Of a stretch of 14,735 nt of DNA, positions 6,845 through 14,048 are shown in pieces. Position numbers and translations under genes: made by a program. Location of the stretch: the NCBI GenBank assembly GCA_045617525.1, contig JAZLIT010000119.1, positions 1 to 14,735 of the forward strand. The letters run 5' to 3'. Position 1 is the stretch's first letter, and each line of letters starts with the position of its first letter. The stretch is from JAZLIT01 sp045617525. GTDB lineage: Bacteria > Bacillota > Bacilli > Bacillales_A > Planococcaceae. A model generated the notes under the pieces. The model ran no database searches and had not been told where the DNA came from. It saw only the letters and a list, made by a program, of their open reading frames with translations.

Positions 6845-8131
6845 TTGCTACAACAACGAACTGCTATATCAGTTGGTGAAGCAATTAAAAAAGTAATGAC
6901 GGATGATATAAGTCAGCCAGTTGAAACGGTCGAATTAATACACAGTGTGAATCGTTTTTTAGCAGAGGATTTAATCGTGCAACATCCTGTGCCGGCTTTT
7001 GATCGATCGTTATATGATGGTTATGCGATACGAGCACAAGATACGTATGCAGCATCGACAGAAAATCCAGTACTATTTGACGTCATTGGCGAAATAGGGG
7101 CAGGCTCAGTATTTTCTGCGACAGTTCATTCGGGTCAAGTGGTACGTATTATGACAGGGGCAGAAATGCCAGCAACTTGTAATGCAGTCATTATGCTTGA
7201 GGATGTAACAGAATATACGAGTGACGGCACGCTGAAAATTGCTATTTCGCAAAAGGTAATAACTGGCGAGCGAGTATTTGCGAAAGGCTCAGAATTAACA
7301 GAAGGTACATGTATCGTTGCGAAAGGGACACAAATTACACCGGGTGTTACCGGGTTACTTGCTACATTTGGTGTTCATCAGGTGAAGGTGAAGAAAAAGC
7401 CACTTGTCGGTGTGTTAGCTACAGGAAGCGAGCTACTTGAAATTGATGAGCCGTTAACACAAGGGAAAATTCGAAATAGTAATGCGTATATGCTGCTGTC
7501 GCAAGTAGAACAAGCGGGTGGTGAGGCGTTGTACTTTGGAAAATTAGAAGATGATGTAGAAAAAAGTGTGCAAATGATGCAAGAGGCGTTACAGCATGTA
7601 GATGTATTAATTACAACAGGTGGTGTGTCGGTCGGAGATTATGATTATATACCAGCTGTTTATTCGCGGTTAGGTGCGGACGTATTATTTAATAAAATTG
7701 CAATGCGACCAGGAAGTGTGACGACTGTTGCAAAACGTGAAAATCAATATTTAATCGGTCTTTCGGGTAATCCTTCTGCTTGCTTTATCGGTTTTGAATT
7801 ATTGGTACGTCCGTTAATACAAAAACGATTAGGAAGTACGAGCCCACACTTACTAGCAGCTAAAGCCATTTTACGTGAAGCTTTTCCAAAGCCGAATAAC
7901 TTTACACAAATAGTGCGAATGACGTTTACATTTGAGCAAGGACAACTGGTTGTTGCTTCGAACGGTTTAAATATGTCAGGTTCAGTGACATCTATTGCTG
8001 GCGCGGAGGCACTTGCGATTTTACGACCGACAACAACCGGCTACAATCGAGGCGAAGTGGTCGATGTACTTTTATTAGCCTTACAGAAAGGACAGCAACA
8101 TAGTGTGTTTGGAGGGGATGACGGTGCGTAA
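6845..8131 (+). CDS. moeA: Molybdopterin molybdenumtransferase MoeA
   Basis: MoeA inserts molybdate into adenylated molybdopterin, releasing AMP and giving Mo-molybdopterin. Motifs in order: the N-terminal hinge with PAFDRSLYDGYAIRA near 44-58, RIMTGAEMP near 99-107, the MoCF-fold part with LATGSELL and TTGGVSVGDYDY, and LIGLSGNPSACF in the substrate pocket. Length, 428 aa, is normal. The AGAGGTGA ribosome binding site (6831-6838) abuts an ATG at 6839 but is correctly spaced for TTG 6845, which I prefer; the ATG start would add two residues. It begins a few bases after moeB and its end overlaps moaE by 8 bp. Confidence 0.93.
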   Translation: MLQQRTAISVGEAIKKVMTDDISQPVETVELIHSVNRFLAEDLIVQHPVPAFDRSLYDGYAIRAQDTYAASTENPVLFDVIGEIGAGSVFSATVHSGQVVRIMTGAEMPATCNAVIMLEDVTEYTSDGTLKIAISQKVITGERVFAKGSELTEGTCIVAKGTQITPGVTGLLATFGVHQVKVKKKPLVGVLATGSELLEIDEPLTQGKIRNSNAYMLLSQVEQAGGEALYFGKLEDDVEKSVQMMQEALQHVDVLITTGGVSVGDYDYIPAVYSRLGADVLFNKIAMRPGSVTTVAKRENQYLIGLSGNPSACFIGFELLVRPLIQKRLGSTSPHLLAAKAILREAFPKPNNFTQIVRMTFTFEQGQLVVASNGLNMSGSVTSIAGAEALAILRPTTTGYNRGEVVDVLLLALQKGQQHSVFGGDDGA

Positions 8132-8564
8132 TGATTTATTTCAAATAGTAGAAGAGCCAATTATTGTGGATGATGTAATTCAAAAGGTAGCTTCTAGAAA
8201 TGCAGGGGCCACTGTTGCTTTTCTTGGGACAGTAAGAGAACTGACGCAAGGTAAACGTACATTATCACTTGAATACCAAGCTTACGCACCAATGGCTGAG
8301 GGCAAATTATTTGAAATTGGTGAAGAAATACAAGTGAAGTGGCCACAGCTACAGGTGGCGATTACACATCGCATTGGACGTTTGGAAATTTCAGATATTG
8401 CGGTAGTCATCGCGGTGTCTTCACCTCATCGAAAAGCAGCATATGAGGCTAATGAGTATGCGATTGAGCGCATTAAAGAAATTGTCCCGATATGGAAAAA
8501 GGAGTTTTGGGAAGACGGTTCAAAATGGATTGACAATCAACTTGAAACACGATCATTTGAGTAA
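8124..8564 (+). CDS. moaE: Molybdopterin synthase large subunit MoaE
   Basis: MoaE is the catalytic subunit that, with thiocarboxylated MoaD, puts two sulfurs into cyclic pyranopterin monophosphate. Recognisable blocks are NAGATVAFLGTVRE (the core strand), LEYQAYAPMA, ITHRIGRLEISDIAVVIAVSSPHRKAA, and the lysine-rich IVPIWKKEFWEDG that supplies the active-site lysines. Length, 146 aa, is typical. GGAGGGG at 8111-8117 is too close to ATG 8118 but well placed for GTG 8124, so I take GTG; ATG would add two residues. The gene starts inside the end of moeA and leads directly into moaD. Confidence 0.94.
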   Translation: MRNDLFQIVEEPIIVDDVIQKVASRNAGATVAFLGTVRELTQGKRTLSLEYQAYAPMAEGKLFEIGEEIQVKWPQLQVAITHRIGRLEISDIAVVIAVSSPHRKAAYEANEYAIERIKEIVPIWKKEFWEDGSKWIDNQLETRSFE

Positions 8565-8576
8565 AGAGGGGTGCGT

Positions 8577-8807
8577 ATGATAACTATATTATTTTTTGCC
8601 CAGCTACAAGAGGAGATTGGCCCGTCACTTCAGTATGACTGTCCACAATGTTCAGTAAAGGAAGTGAAGGAATATGTTCTACATTGTTATCCACATGTCT
8701 TGCTCGATTCTACAATGGTCGCGATTAACGAGCAATTTGCTTCAGTAGACGATCTCGTAAAAGCAGGAGACGTCATTGCATTTTTGCCACCAGTAAGTGG
8801 GGGGTGA
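8577..8807 (+). CDS. moaD: Molybdopterin synthase sulfur carrier subunit MoaD
   Basis: This 76-residue ubiquitin-fold protein carries the sulfur for molybdopterin as a C-terminal thiocarboxylate. It begins MITILFFAQLQEEIG, the first beta hairpin and helix, and ends FLPPVSGG, where the terminal Gly-Gly is adenylated by MoeB and inserts into MoaE. I chose ATG 8577 over GTG 8571 because AGAGGGG (8565-8571) runs into the GTG. Two cysteines close together (CPQC, about 20-23) are unusual for a MoaD but have no known role. It sits between moaE and moaB, with the moaB ribosome binding site overlapping its last codons. Confidence 0.94.
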   Translation: MITILFFAQLQEEIGPSLQYDCPQCSVKEVKEYVLHCYPHVLLDSTMVAINEQFASVDDLVKAGDVIAFLPPVSGG

Positions 8808-8811
8808 TGTT

Positions 8812-9315
8812 ATGAGTGTAGTAGCGCATAAAAAAGAGTCGATTTGTGTAAGCGTAATGGTCGTAACGATTAGCGATACACGCACAAAGGAAACGGATAA
8901 AAGTGGTCAAAAGATGCTTGAATTGCTTGAGCAGCGACATCAAGTTGTCGCGTACGAGATTGTAAAAGATGATGAGCAAGCGATTGAACACGTAGTACGA
9001 CAAGGCTGTAAAGATCCCCATGTTCAAGTAATTTTAATGAACGGCGGAACGGGTATAGCGAAACGAGATAGAACATTTGATATTTTACAGGGGCAAATTG
9101 AAAGGCCTATACCTGGCTTTGGGGAGCTTTTTCGCATGCTAAGTTATGAAGAGATTGGGTCTGCGGCGATGCTTTCGAGAGCGAGCGCCGGCATTATTCA
9201 AGAAACGGTTATTTTTTCAATACCAGGCGCTACCAATGCAGTTTCGTTAGCTATGGAAAAGTTAATTTTGCCAGAGTTGTCTCATATCGTACGGGAAATG
9301 AATAAAGTTACATAA
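8812..9315 (+). CDS. moaB: MoaB/MogA-type molybdopterin adenylyltransferase
   Basis: Proteins of this trimeric MoCF fold adenylate molybdopterin before MoeA inserts the metal; in organisms without MogA, MoaB does this. Key stretches are VVTISDTRTKETDKSGQ near 16-32, MNGGTGIAKRDRTFD (nucleotide and pterin contact) and the C-terminal IPGATNAVSLAMEKLILPE. Length, 167 aa, fits Bacillus MoaB. Start ATG 8812 follows GGGGGGTGAT (8799-8808), which overlaps the moaD stop; an in-frame GTG at 8797 is too early. It is the last plus-strand gene of the operon. I see no plus-facing terminator with a T tract between it and the convergent moaC. Confidence 0.9.
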   Translation: MSVVAHKKESICVSVMVVTISDTRTKETDKSGQKMLELLEQRHQVVAYEIVKDDEQAIEHVVRQGCKDPHVQVILMNGGTGIAKRDRTFDILQGQIERPIPGFGELFRMLSYEEIGSAAMLSRASAGIIQETVIFSIPGATNAVSLAMEKLILPELSHIVREMNKVT

Positions 9316-9364
9316 TAAAGTGAAAGTCCAATCGTACAGATAAATTACTGCGCGTTAATGCGGG

Positions 9365-9397
9365 ATAAAAAAGTGCCACCTACTGAAATAGGTGGCA
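9365..9397 (-). terminator. Rho-independent terminator of moaC
   Basis: TGCCACCTA (9374-9382) and TAGGTGGCA (9389-9397) form a perfect 9-bp stem with a 6-nt loop. On the minus strand the hairpin is followed by CTTTTTTAT (from 9373-9365), so it ends moaC transcription. On the plus strand it has the A-rich side upstream but no T tract downstream, so it would stop the convergent moaB transcript poorly. Confidence 0.8.
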
Positions 9398-9407
9398 TGC
9401 ATGTAAT

Positions 9408-9887
9408 TTACCGCCTGTAATCACCGTTTTTACCGCCTGTTTTTTCCATAAGCATTGTAGGGCCGATTATCATATTTTTGTCTGCGGCTTTACACATATC
9501 GTAAATTGTTAATGCAGCAATTGAGACAGCTGTTAGTGCCTCCATTTCAACTCCTGTAGGTCCTTTCGTTTTTACTTCTGCCTCGATTAAAATTTCATAG
9601 CGTTCCTTATCTAAACACCATTCAAATGTAATATTGACGGCCGACAATGCCAACGGATGACACATCGGGATGATTGTTGACGTTTGTTTTGCGCTCATAA
9701 TACCGGCGACTTGTGCAACGGCGAAGACATCCCCTTTTTTATTTGTGCCTTCTTTAATCTCTTCGTAAATAGCTTTATTGACAATGATGGATGATTTTGC
9801 GATTGCAACTCGGACTGTGTCATTTTTTTGTGAGACATCGACCATTCGTGCGCGCCCTTGTTCGTTAAAATGCGTTAGTTTTGTCAT
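9408..9887 (-). CDS. moaC: Cyclic pyranopterin monophosphate synthase MoaC
   Basis: MoaC rearranges 3',8-cyclo-GTP from MoaA into cyclic pyranopterin monophosphate. The 159-residue protein has the family landmarks: ARMVDVSQK near 13-21, KGD at 51-53, PMCHPLALSAVNI at 74-86, KTKGPTGVEMEALTAVS at 107-122 and YDMCKAADK at 129-137. Lys51, Asp130 and Lys133 occupy the positions of the catalytic residues described for E. coli MoaC. The start ATG at 9887 is preceded on the minus strand by AAAAGGGGCT. Unlike the other cofactor genes it is transcribed alone and divergently from pucC, sharing an intergenic region with two TnrA/GlnR boxes, so it may be controlled with the enzyme. Confidence 0.95.
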   Translation of the reverse strand: MTKLTHFNEQGRARMVDVSQKNDTVRVAIAKSSIIVNKAIYEEIKEGTNKKGDVFAVAQVAGIMSAKQTSTIIPMCHPLALSAVNITFEWCLDKERYEILIEAEVKTKGPTGVEMEALTAVSIAALTIYDMCKAADKNMIIGPTMLMEKTGGKNGDYRR

Positions 9888-9925
9888 GTAATGAGCCCCT
9901 TTTTAAACAAAATAATGAGTAAATC

Positions 9926-9954
9926 ATTTTAGAATTTCATATGAAAAGTGATAG
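9926..9954 (-). promoter_or_regulatory. Candidate moaC promoter (weak)
   Basis: On the minus strand TAAAAT (9931-9926) is a fair -10. A poor -35, CTATCA, lies 17 bp upstream (9954-9949), just downstream of the first TnrA/GlnR box. A weak -35 is what an activator-dependent promoter would show. The assignment is tentative. Confidence 0.3.
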
Positions 9955-9968
9955 AAGCATAAAGGTTA

Positions 9969-9985
9969 TGTTATAAATTGTAACA
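9969..9985. promoter_or_regulatory. TnrA/GlnR box 1 (moaC-proximal)
   Basis: TGTTA-TAAATTG-TAACA matches the consensus TGTNA-N7-TNACA at every fixed position, and the flanking A and T extend the dyad to 19 bp. TnrA and GlnR are MerR-type regulators that switch nitrogen genes in Bacillales. The box lies about 80 bp upstream of the moaC start codon. ModE sites also contain TTAT/ATAA-type half-sites, but this spacing fits TnrA/GlnR better. Confidence 0.65.
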
Positions 9986-10072
9986 TGAATTAGGGTTTTC
10001 TTTTAATTTATTTTAAATATTTTGAATTTTCCACTAATTCAATGGTGACATTTCATATTTTCATTGATAACA

Positions 10073-10089
10073 TGTAAGAAGATGTAACA
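10073..10089. promoter_or_regulatory. TnrA/GlnR box 2 (pucC-proximal)
   Basis: TGTAA-GAAGATG-TAACA is a second exact consensus match, 104 bp from the first, close to ten helical turns, so both would face the same side of the helix. Its centre is 92 bp upstream of the pucC start codon. If it activates from about -50, as known TnrA sites do, transcription would start near 10131, where only weak TTTACT-like -10 elements are present (10113-10118, 10123-10128). Confidence 0.65.
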
Positions 10090-10172
10090 ACGAATGGATC
10101 AACCTCACATTTTTTACTCCGATTTACTTTTGAACCTAACGCACTAAAAAAAATCGTGAAGGGGGATTGTAA

Positions 10173-11069
10173 ATGAACAATCAAAACAATCCGTTACAGG
10201 TGCCAGAAGTTTGGATGCCTACTAGCGTGGAAGCAGCAATTTCTATAAAAAAGCAATTCGGTCAACACTCCACATACGTTGCAGGTGCTACACTGCTTCA
10301 ACTTCGATGGCAAAGCGCTCAAGCGATGCCACAACATCATATCAATTTAGAAAAAATTTCAGAATTACAACAATTTAAGTTTGAGGGAAATAGCTTAATG
10401 ATTGGTGCATTAACTAAATTAAGCGCCTTACGATTTGACCCAGCATTAAAAAATACGTTTCCCGCTATATCAGAGGCAATTAAATCAATTGCTGCCCCAG
10501 CCGTTCGAAATCGAGGAACAGTTGGTGGAAATATAATGGGTGGGGAAGGTGATTTAATCCCTTTATTTATAGCTTTGCAAGCGGAAATGACCTTTCTCCA
10601 AGGTGATAGCTTCAAAACAATTTCAATGGCAGATTGGCTAGAAAACAGTCATGGGCAAGATGATCTTTTAGTGAACATTGCTATTCCAGCGCAATCATCT
10701 AATAATTGCCATACTTTTTATAAAAAAATTGGTAGAAGAGAAACGTTTACGGCAGCGATTGTTACAGTTTCCGGAAAAGTAAGCATGTCTGAATCACAGT
10801 CAATTACCGAAGTGTGTTTAGCAATCGGTGGTGGTAGCAATAAACCGTGTCGATTAGCTAAAACTGAACAATACGTAACAGGTAAAACAAAAGAGCAAAT
10901 TGAATGGACAGTAGTTTATAAAAACATTCTAGAAGAATATTGTCCGGAAACAGATGCTTTTGTGACGAGCAACTATAAGAAAAAAGTGGCTGCTAATCTT
11001 ATCGTTTCAGAGGTTCAACGTTTAATGAATACGCCAGTAGAGAGAGAGGAGCTTGTGTATGAGAGGTAA
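10173..11069 (+). CDS. pucC: Xanthine dehydrogenase FAD-binding subunit (PucC-like)
   Basis: This is the middle subunit of the three-part molybdenum hydroxylase, passing electrons from the 2Fe-2S protein to FAD and then to the acceptor. It is a 298-residue CoxM/CutM-type protein: an N-terminal FAD_binding_5 domain (about 10-175) with VAGATLL at 36-42 and VRNRGTVGGNI at 111-121, and a C-terminal CO_deh_flav_C domain (about 180-285) with AIGGGSNKPCR. The first motif is normally AGGT; here the second Gly is Ala39. The ATG follows AAGGGGGA with good spacing. It starts the pucCDE operon and overlaps pucD by 11 bp. Confidence 0.9.
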   Translation: MNNQNNPLQVPEVWMPTSVEAAISIKKQFGQHSTYVAGATLLQLRWQSAQAMPQHHINLEKISELQQFKFEGNSLMIGALTKLSALRFDPALKNTFPAISEAIKSIAAPAVRNRGTVGGNIMGGEGDLIPLFIALQAEMTFLQGDSFKTISMADWLENSHGQDDLLVNIAIPAQSSNNCHTFYKKIGRRETFTAAIVTVSGKVSMSESQSITEVCLAIGGGSNKPCRLAKTEQYVTGKTKEQIEWTVVYKNILEEYCPETDAFVTSNYKKKVAANLIVSEVQRLMNTPVEREELVYER

Positions 11070-13320
11070 TATGCAAGAGGTAGAAGGGCGCATTCGACCA
11101 GATGGCTTGGAAAAAGTAACAGGTGCATTGAAATATTTAACTGATTTATCGTTTAATGGAATGCTTTACGGCAAAGTTCTTCGAAGTCCGTATCCACATG
11201 CGAAAATAATTTCGATACGAACTGACAAGGCGAAGCAATTAGCCGGTGTAAAAGCTGTTATTACACATGAGGATGTTCCTGGCTTGAACGGCTTTGGTCT
11301 CATTTTTCCTGACCAGCCTGTATTTTGTAATGAGCGTGTACGCTACACAGGCGATGCAGTGGCGGCAGTGGCAGCAGACTCAATTGAAATAGCTGAAGAG
11401 GCCTTGCGATATATCGAAGTGGAGTATGAGCCATTACCGGTGTTGGATAGTCCAACAAAAGCTTTACAGCCAGATGCAATTAAATTACATGTAAAAGGTA
11501 ATATTTTGCATCAGGCTTCATATAAGAATGGAAATGTAGAAGAAGCATTCAAGCAATGTGTATATGTAGTGGAGGAAACATACGAGCTACCACGACAAAT
11601 GCATGGCTATATGGAAACAGAAGGTGGCGTAATCGTACCAGAAGAGGATGGCCATATAACAGTGTATGCAGGCACACAGCACGGTTTTAAAGATCGTTTC
11701 CAGCTATCGAGAATTTTAGATTTACCGGAAACGATGATTCGTGTTATTTCAAGTCCTATGGGGGGTTCTTTTGGAGGAAAGGATGAATTAAATATCCAGC
11801 CATATGGAGCGCTTCTTGCTTTAGCAACGGGCTGCCCTGTAAAAATTCATAATACAAGACCTGAATCTGTTCGAGCGGGATTAAAAAGACATCCAATGAC
11901 AATAAAAGCAAAGACAGGTACGGATATACATGGCAATATTTTAGCGCATCAAGTAAATATTATTGCTGATAAAGGGGCGTATGCAACATTAGGACCGGCT
12001 GTTGTAGACTTTTCTATAGAACATGCAGCAGGTCCATATATTATTCCGAATATCGAAACGGAAGGGATTTCTGTCTTTACGAATAACGGGATGTCCGGGG
12101 AGTTTCGAGGCTTCGGTGGCAATCAAATTACCTTTGCATTAGAAGGGCAAATTGATCGTTTAGCCTATTTGCTAAAGATGGATCCAATCGAATTTCGTAG
12201 AAGAAATTTAAGAAAGGTGACAGATTTAGGCCCAGTTGGTCAACAAATCGCGCCAACAAACGGGGCTTCACTCGTTTTAGAAGGAGTGAGCACACTAATA
12301 AAAGAGCCGACAAAACAAGCTATGCAGCAGCCTTGGATTCGAAAAGGGACTGGTATTGCTATTGCGATGCATGGTGGTGGACTTGGCTTTGATCGATTAG
12401 ATCATACCGGTGGGCGATTATCGTTGACTAAGAAAGGGGAAATTGAAATTTCTTTCGGTTTTGAGGAATGCGGGCAAGGTTTACTTTCTGTTATCGAAAA
12501 TTTAACAGTGTCAGAACTTGGTTGTAGCAAGGAAGACATTAGTATTGTCATAGGTGATACAGACCGCGTGCCCGTTTCTGGTTCTTCCACTGCTTCACGC
12601 GGAACGAGTATGGTATGGCATTCCTTGCAACGTATGAAGGGACCTTTTAAAAAGAAGATTTTTGAGCATGTAGCAAAGGTGCTGAACTTGCGAGAAGAGG
12701 AATTAACGCTAGGTACAGCAGGTATTTGGCATAAAGATAAACATGATGGGCCATGCATGACGTATCAACAATGTGCTGAGCAATTACAAGAGCCGCACAC
12801 TATTACGACAAGCTTTGATTTCCCAACTACGCCTGAGTCAATTCCTGGTGGACACTTCTTATATTCGTTTGGTAGCGTTAAAGTCGAAGTCGAGGTCGAT
12901 GTGTTAACAGGCAAAGTAAAGGTGACAGCTATCGACCATGTGATTTCTGCTGGTCCGGTTGTCAGTCCAAGTGGCTTCGTCGGACAAATTGAAGGTGGTG
13001 GCGTTATGTCATTAGGCTACACGCTAACTGAAGAAGCCAAAATGATAGATTCGAAATATGTAACAGAAAATTTCGATACCTATTTAATGCCGAATACGGT
13101 AGATGTTCCATTTGAAACGAAGGTGTATGCGATAGAGGAGTTAGTCGAAGGCGATGAATACGGGCCTAGAGGTGTTGGAGAAATAGGCACGATTGCAATC
13201 ATTCCAGCCATTGTAAAAGCGGTTCACGATGCAACGGGTTGTTGGGTTAAAAAGCTCCCGATATCAGCTGAGGAATTACTTGAGGAAATGGAACAAAGGG
13301 GGATGTTTGAATGGGCGTAA
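11059..13320 (+). CDS. pucD: Xanthine dehydrogenase molybdopterin-binding subunit (PucD-like)
   Basis: The catalytic subunit binds the molybdenum cofactor and hydroxylates purines such as hypoxanthine and xanthine. ATG 11059 has GAGGAG 7 bp before it and gives 753 aa, near the length of B. subtilis PucD. The N-terminal hammerhead domain (about 1-130) carries KVTGALKYLTDLSF and VLRSPYPHA. The cofactor domains show SPMGGSFGGKDE near 232-243, GEFRGFGGNQ at 347-356 and GDTDRVPVSGSSTASRGTS. The catalytic-base glutamate is in GPRGVGE at 702-708 (Glu708), matching Glu1261 of bovine xanthine dehydrogenase. Overall similarity to PucD, as I recall that sequence, is high. A broader hydroxylase specificity cannot be ruled out from sequence alone. 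Confidence 0.92.
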   Translation: MRGNMQEVEGRIRPDGLEKVTGALKYLTDLSFNGMLYGKVLRSPYPHAKIISIRTDKAKQLAGVKAVITHEDVPGLNGFGLIFPDQPVFCNERVRYTGDAVAAVAADSIEIAEEALRYIEVEYEPLPVLDSPTKALQPDAIKLHVKGNILHQASYKNGNVEEAFKQCVYVVEETYELPRQMHGYMETEGGVIVPEEDGHITVYAGTQHGFKDRFQLSRILDLPETMIRVISSPMGGSFGGKDELNIQPYGALLALATGCPVKIHNTRPESVRAGLKRHPMTIKAKTGTDIHGNILAHQVNIIADKGAYATLGPAVVDFSIEHAAGPYIIPNIETEGISVFTNNGMSGEFRGFGGNQITFALEGQIDRLAYLLKMDPIEFRRRNLRKVTDLGPVGQQIAPTNGASLVLEGVSTLIKEPTKQAMQQPWIRKGTGIAIAMHGGGLGFDRLDHTGGRLSLTKKGEIEISFGFEECGQGLLSVIENLTVSELGCSKEDISIVIGDTDRVPVSGSSTASRGTSMVWHSLQRMKGPFKKKIFEHVAKVLNLREEELTLGTAGIWHKDKHDGPCMTYQQCAEQLQEPHTITTSFDFPTTPESIPGGHFLYSFGSVKVEVEVDVLTGKVKVTAIDHVISAGPVVSPSGFVGQIEGGGVMSLGYTLTEEAKMIDSKYVTENFDTYLMPNTVDVPFETKVYAIEELVEGDEYGPRGVGEIGTIAIIPAIVKAVHDATGCWVKKLPISAEELLEEMEQRGMFEWA

Positions 13321-13829
13321 ATCAAGATGTAGTTTCAGAACTAGTAGCATTAAACGATGAAAATCTTATGACATTAACAGTTACTATCAATAACGAAAAC
13401 ATTGAAATGCAAGTGCCACCAGCCCAGACTCTTTCAGTTATTTTACGAGATTATTTACAGCTAACAGGTACGAAGGTGTCTTGTGGTATTGGCAGATGTG
13501 GAGCGTGTTCGATTTTAGTGGACGGTGATTTAGTTAATTCTTGTTTAATGATGGCTTACCAAGCTAATGGCAAAAATATTACAACGATTGAAGGATTAAA
13601 GAAAATCTCATTAGACGAAGTACAGGAAGCATTTTTAAAGGAAGGTGGCTTTCAATGTGGTTACTGTACATCTGGAATGGTGATGGCTGTGAAAACATTG
13701 CTAGATAGAAATCCGAATCCGCAAGAAATTGACATTAAAGAGGCGTTAGCGGGCAATTTATGTCGTTGCACTGGCTATGGTGGTATATTGCGAGCGGTAC
13801 AATATTTAATCAAACAAAAGAATCATTGA
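13311..13829 (+). CDS. pucE: Xanthine dehydrogenase 2Fe-2S subunit (PucE-like)
   Basis: The small subunit carries two 2Fe-2S clusters linking the molybdenum site to FAD. A plant-ferredoxin-like N-terminal domain provides C58-x4-C63-x2-C66-x11-C78 (CGIGRCGAC...C). A helical C-terminal domain provides C116xxC119 and C151-x-C153 (QCGYCTSGM and LCRCTGYGG). Length, 172 aa, is typical. There is a leader of about 20 residues before the first beta strand (MTLTVTIN), so an internal ATG at 13368 is a possible alternative, but AAAGGGGG at 13295-13302 favours ATG 13311. The start overlaps the end of pucD by 10 bp, indicating coupled translation. Confidence 0.94.
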   Translation: MGVNQDVVSELVALNDENLMTLTVTINNENIEMQVPPAQTLSVILRDYLQLTGTKVSCGIGRCGACSILVDGDLVNSCLMMAYQANGKNITTIEGLKKISLDEVQEAFLKEGGFQCGYCTSGMVMAVKTLLDRNPNPQEIDIKEALAGNLCRCTGYGGILRAVQYLIKQKNH

Positions 13830-13844
13830 AAGAGGGGATAGCAG

Positions 13845-14009
13845 TTGGAACAATCAGCTTATGCAATTAATATGCAAAAAATTGTGAAAAAGTTGGGTTA
13901 GTAGAAGGTATGGTGGATTTGCACTATTCTGAAAAATCTTCCAAAAGATGTTCGAGCGAAAGTAGAAGAAGTTAAACAGGTTCTACGTCAAATGTTGGGG
14001 TGTATCTGA
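13845..14009 (+). pseudogene. Decayed ORF downstream of pucE
   Basis: Sixteen bases after pucE, AGAGGGGA and a TTG start (13845) open an 18-codon frame (MEQSAYAINMQKIVKKLG) closed by two consecutive TAG codons at 13899-13904. Coding-like sequence continues: LVEGMVDLHYSE in another frame at about 13898-13934, and LPKDVRAKVEEVKQVLRQML from 13938 back in the original frame. Two single-base indels, in the A-run near 13890 and the A-run near 13935, would join all three into one protein of about 55 residues. I do not recognise the family. It looks like a former last gene of the puc operon, inactivated and truncated by the following repeat and insertion sequences. A sequencing error is the alternative. 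Confidence 0.5.
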
Positions 14010-14038
14010 AATTAGTCATTAACTTCAGTACACCCTTT
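13998..14038 (+). terminator. Possible terminator at the end of the pucCDE operon
   Basis: GGGTGTA-T-CTGAA (13998-14010) pairs with TTCAG-TACACCC (14024-14035) through 12 bp with one bulged T and a 13-nt loop. Only three Ts follow directly (14036-14038), then CT, so intrinsic termination may be inefficient. Confidence 0.5.
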
Positions 14039-14048
14039 CTACGAAAGG

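Noticed and set aside
9888..10172. Possible Moco riboswitch or PucR operator between moaC and pucC
   Set aside because: By eye the sequence is AT-rich and lacks the multi-stem, GC-rich fold of the Moco riboswitch, and I found no TTGGTTAA-like PucR core. TnrA/GlnR boxes explain the visible dyads.
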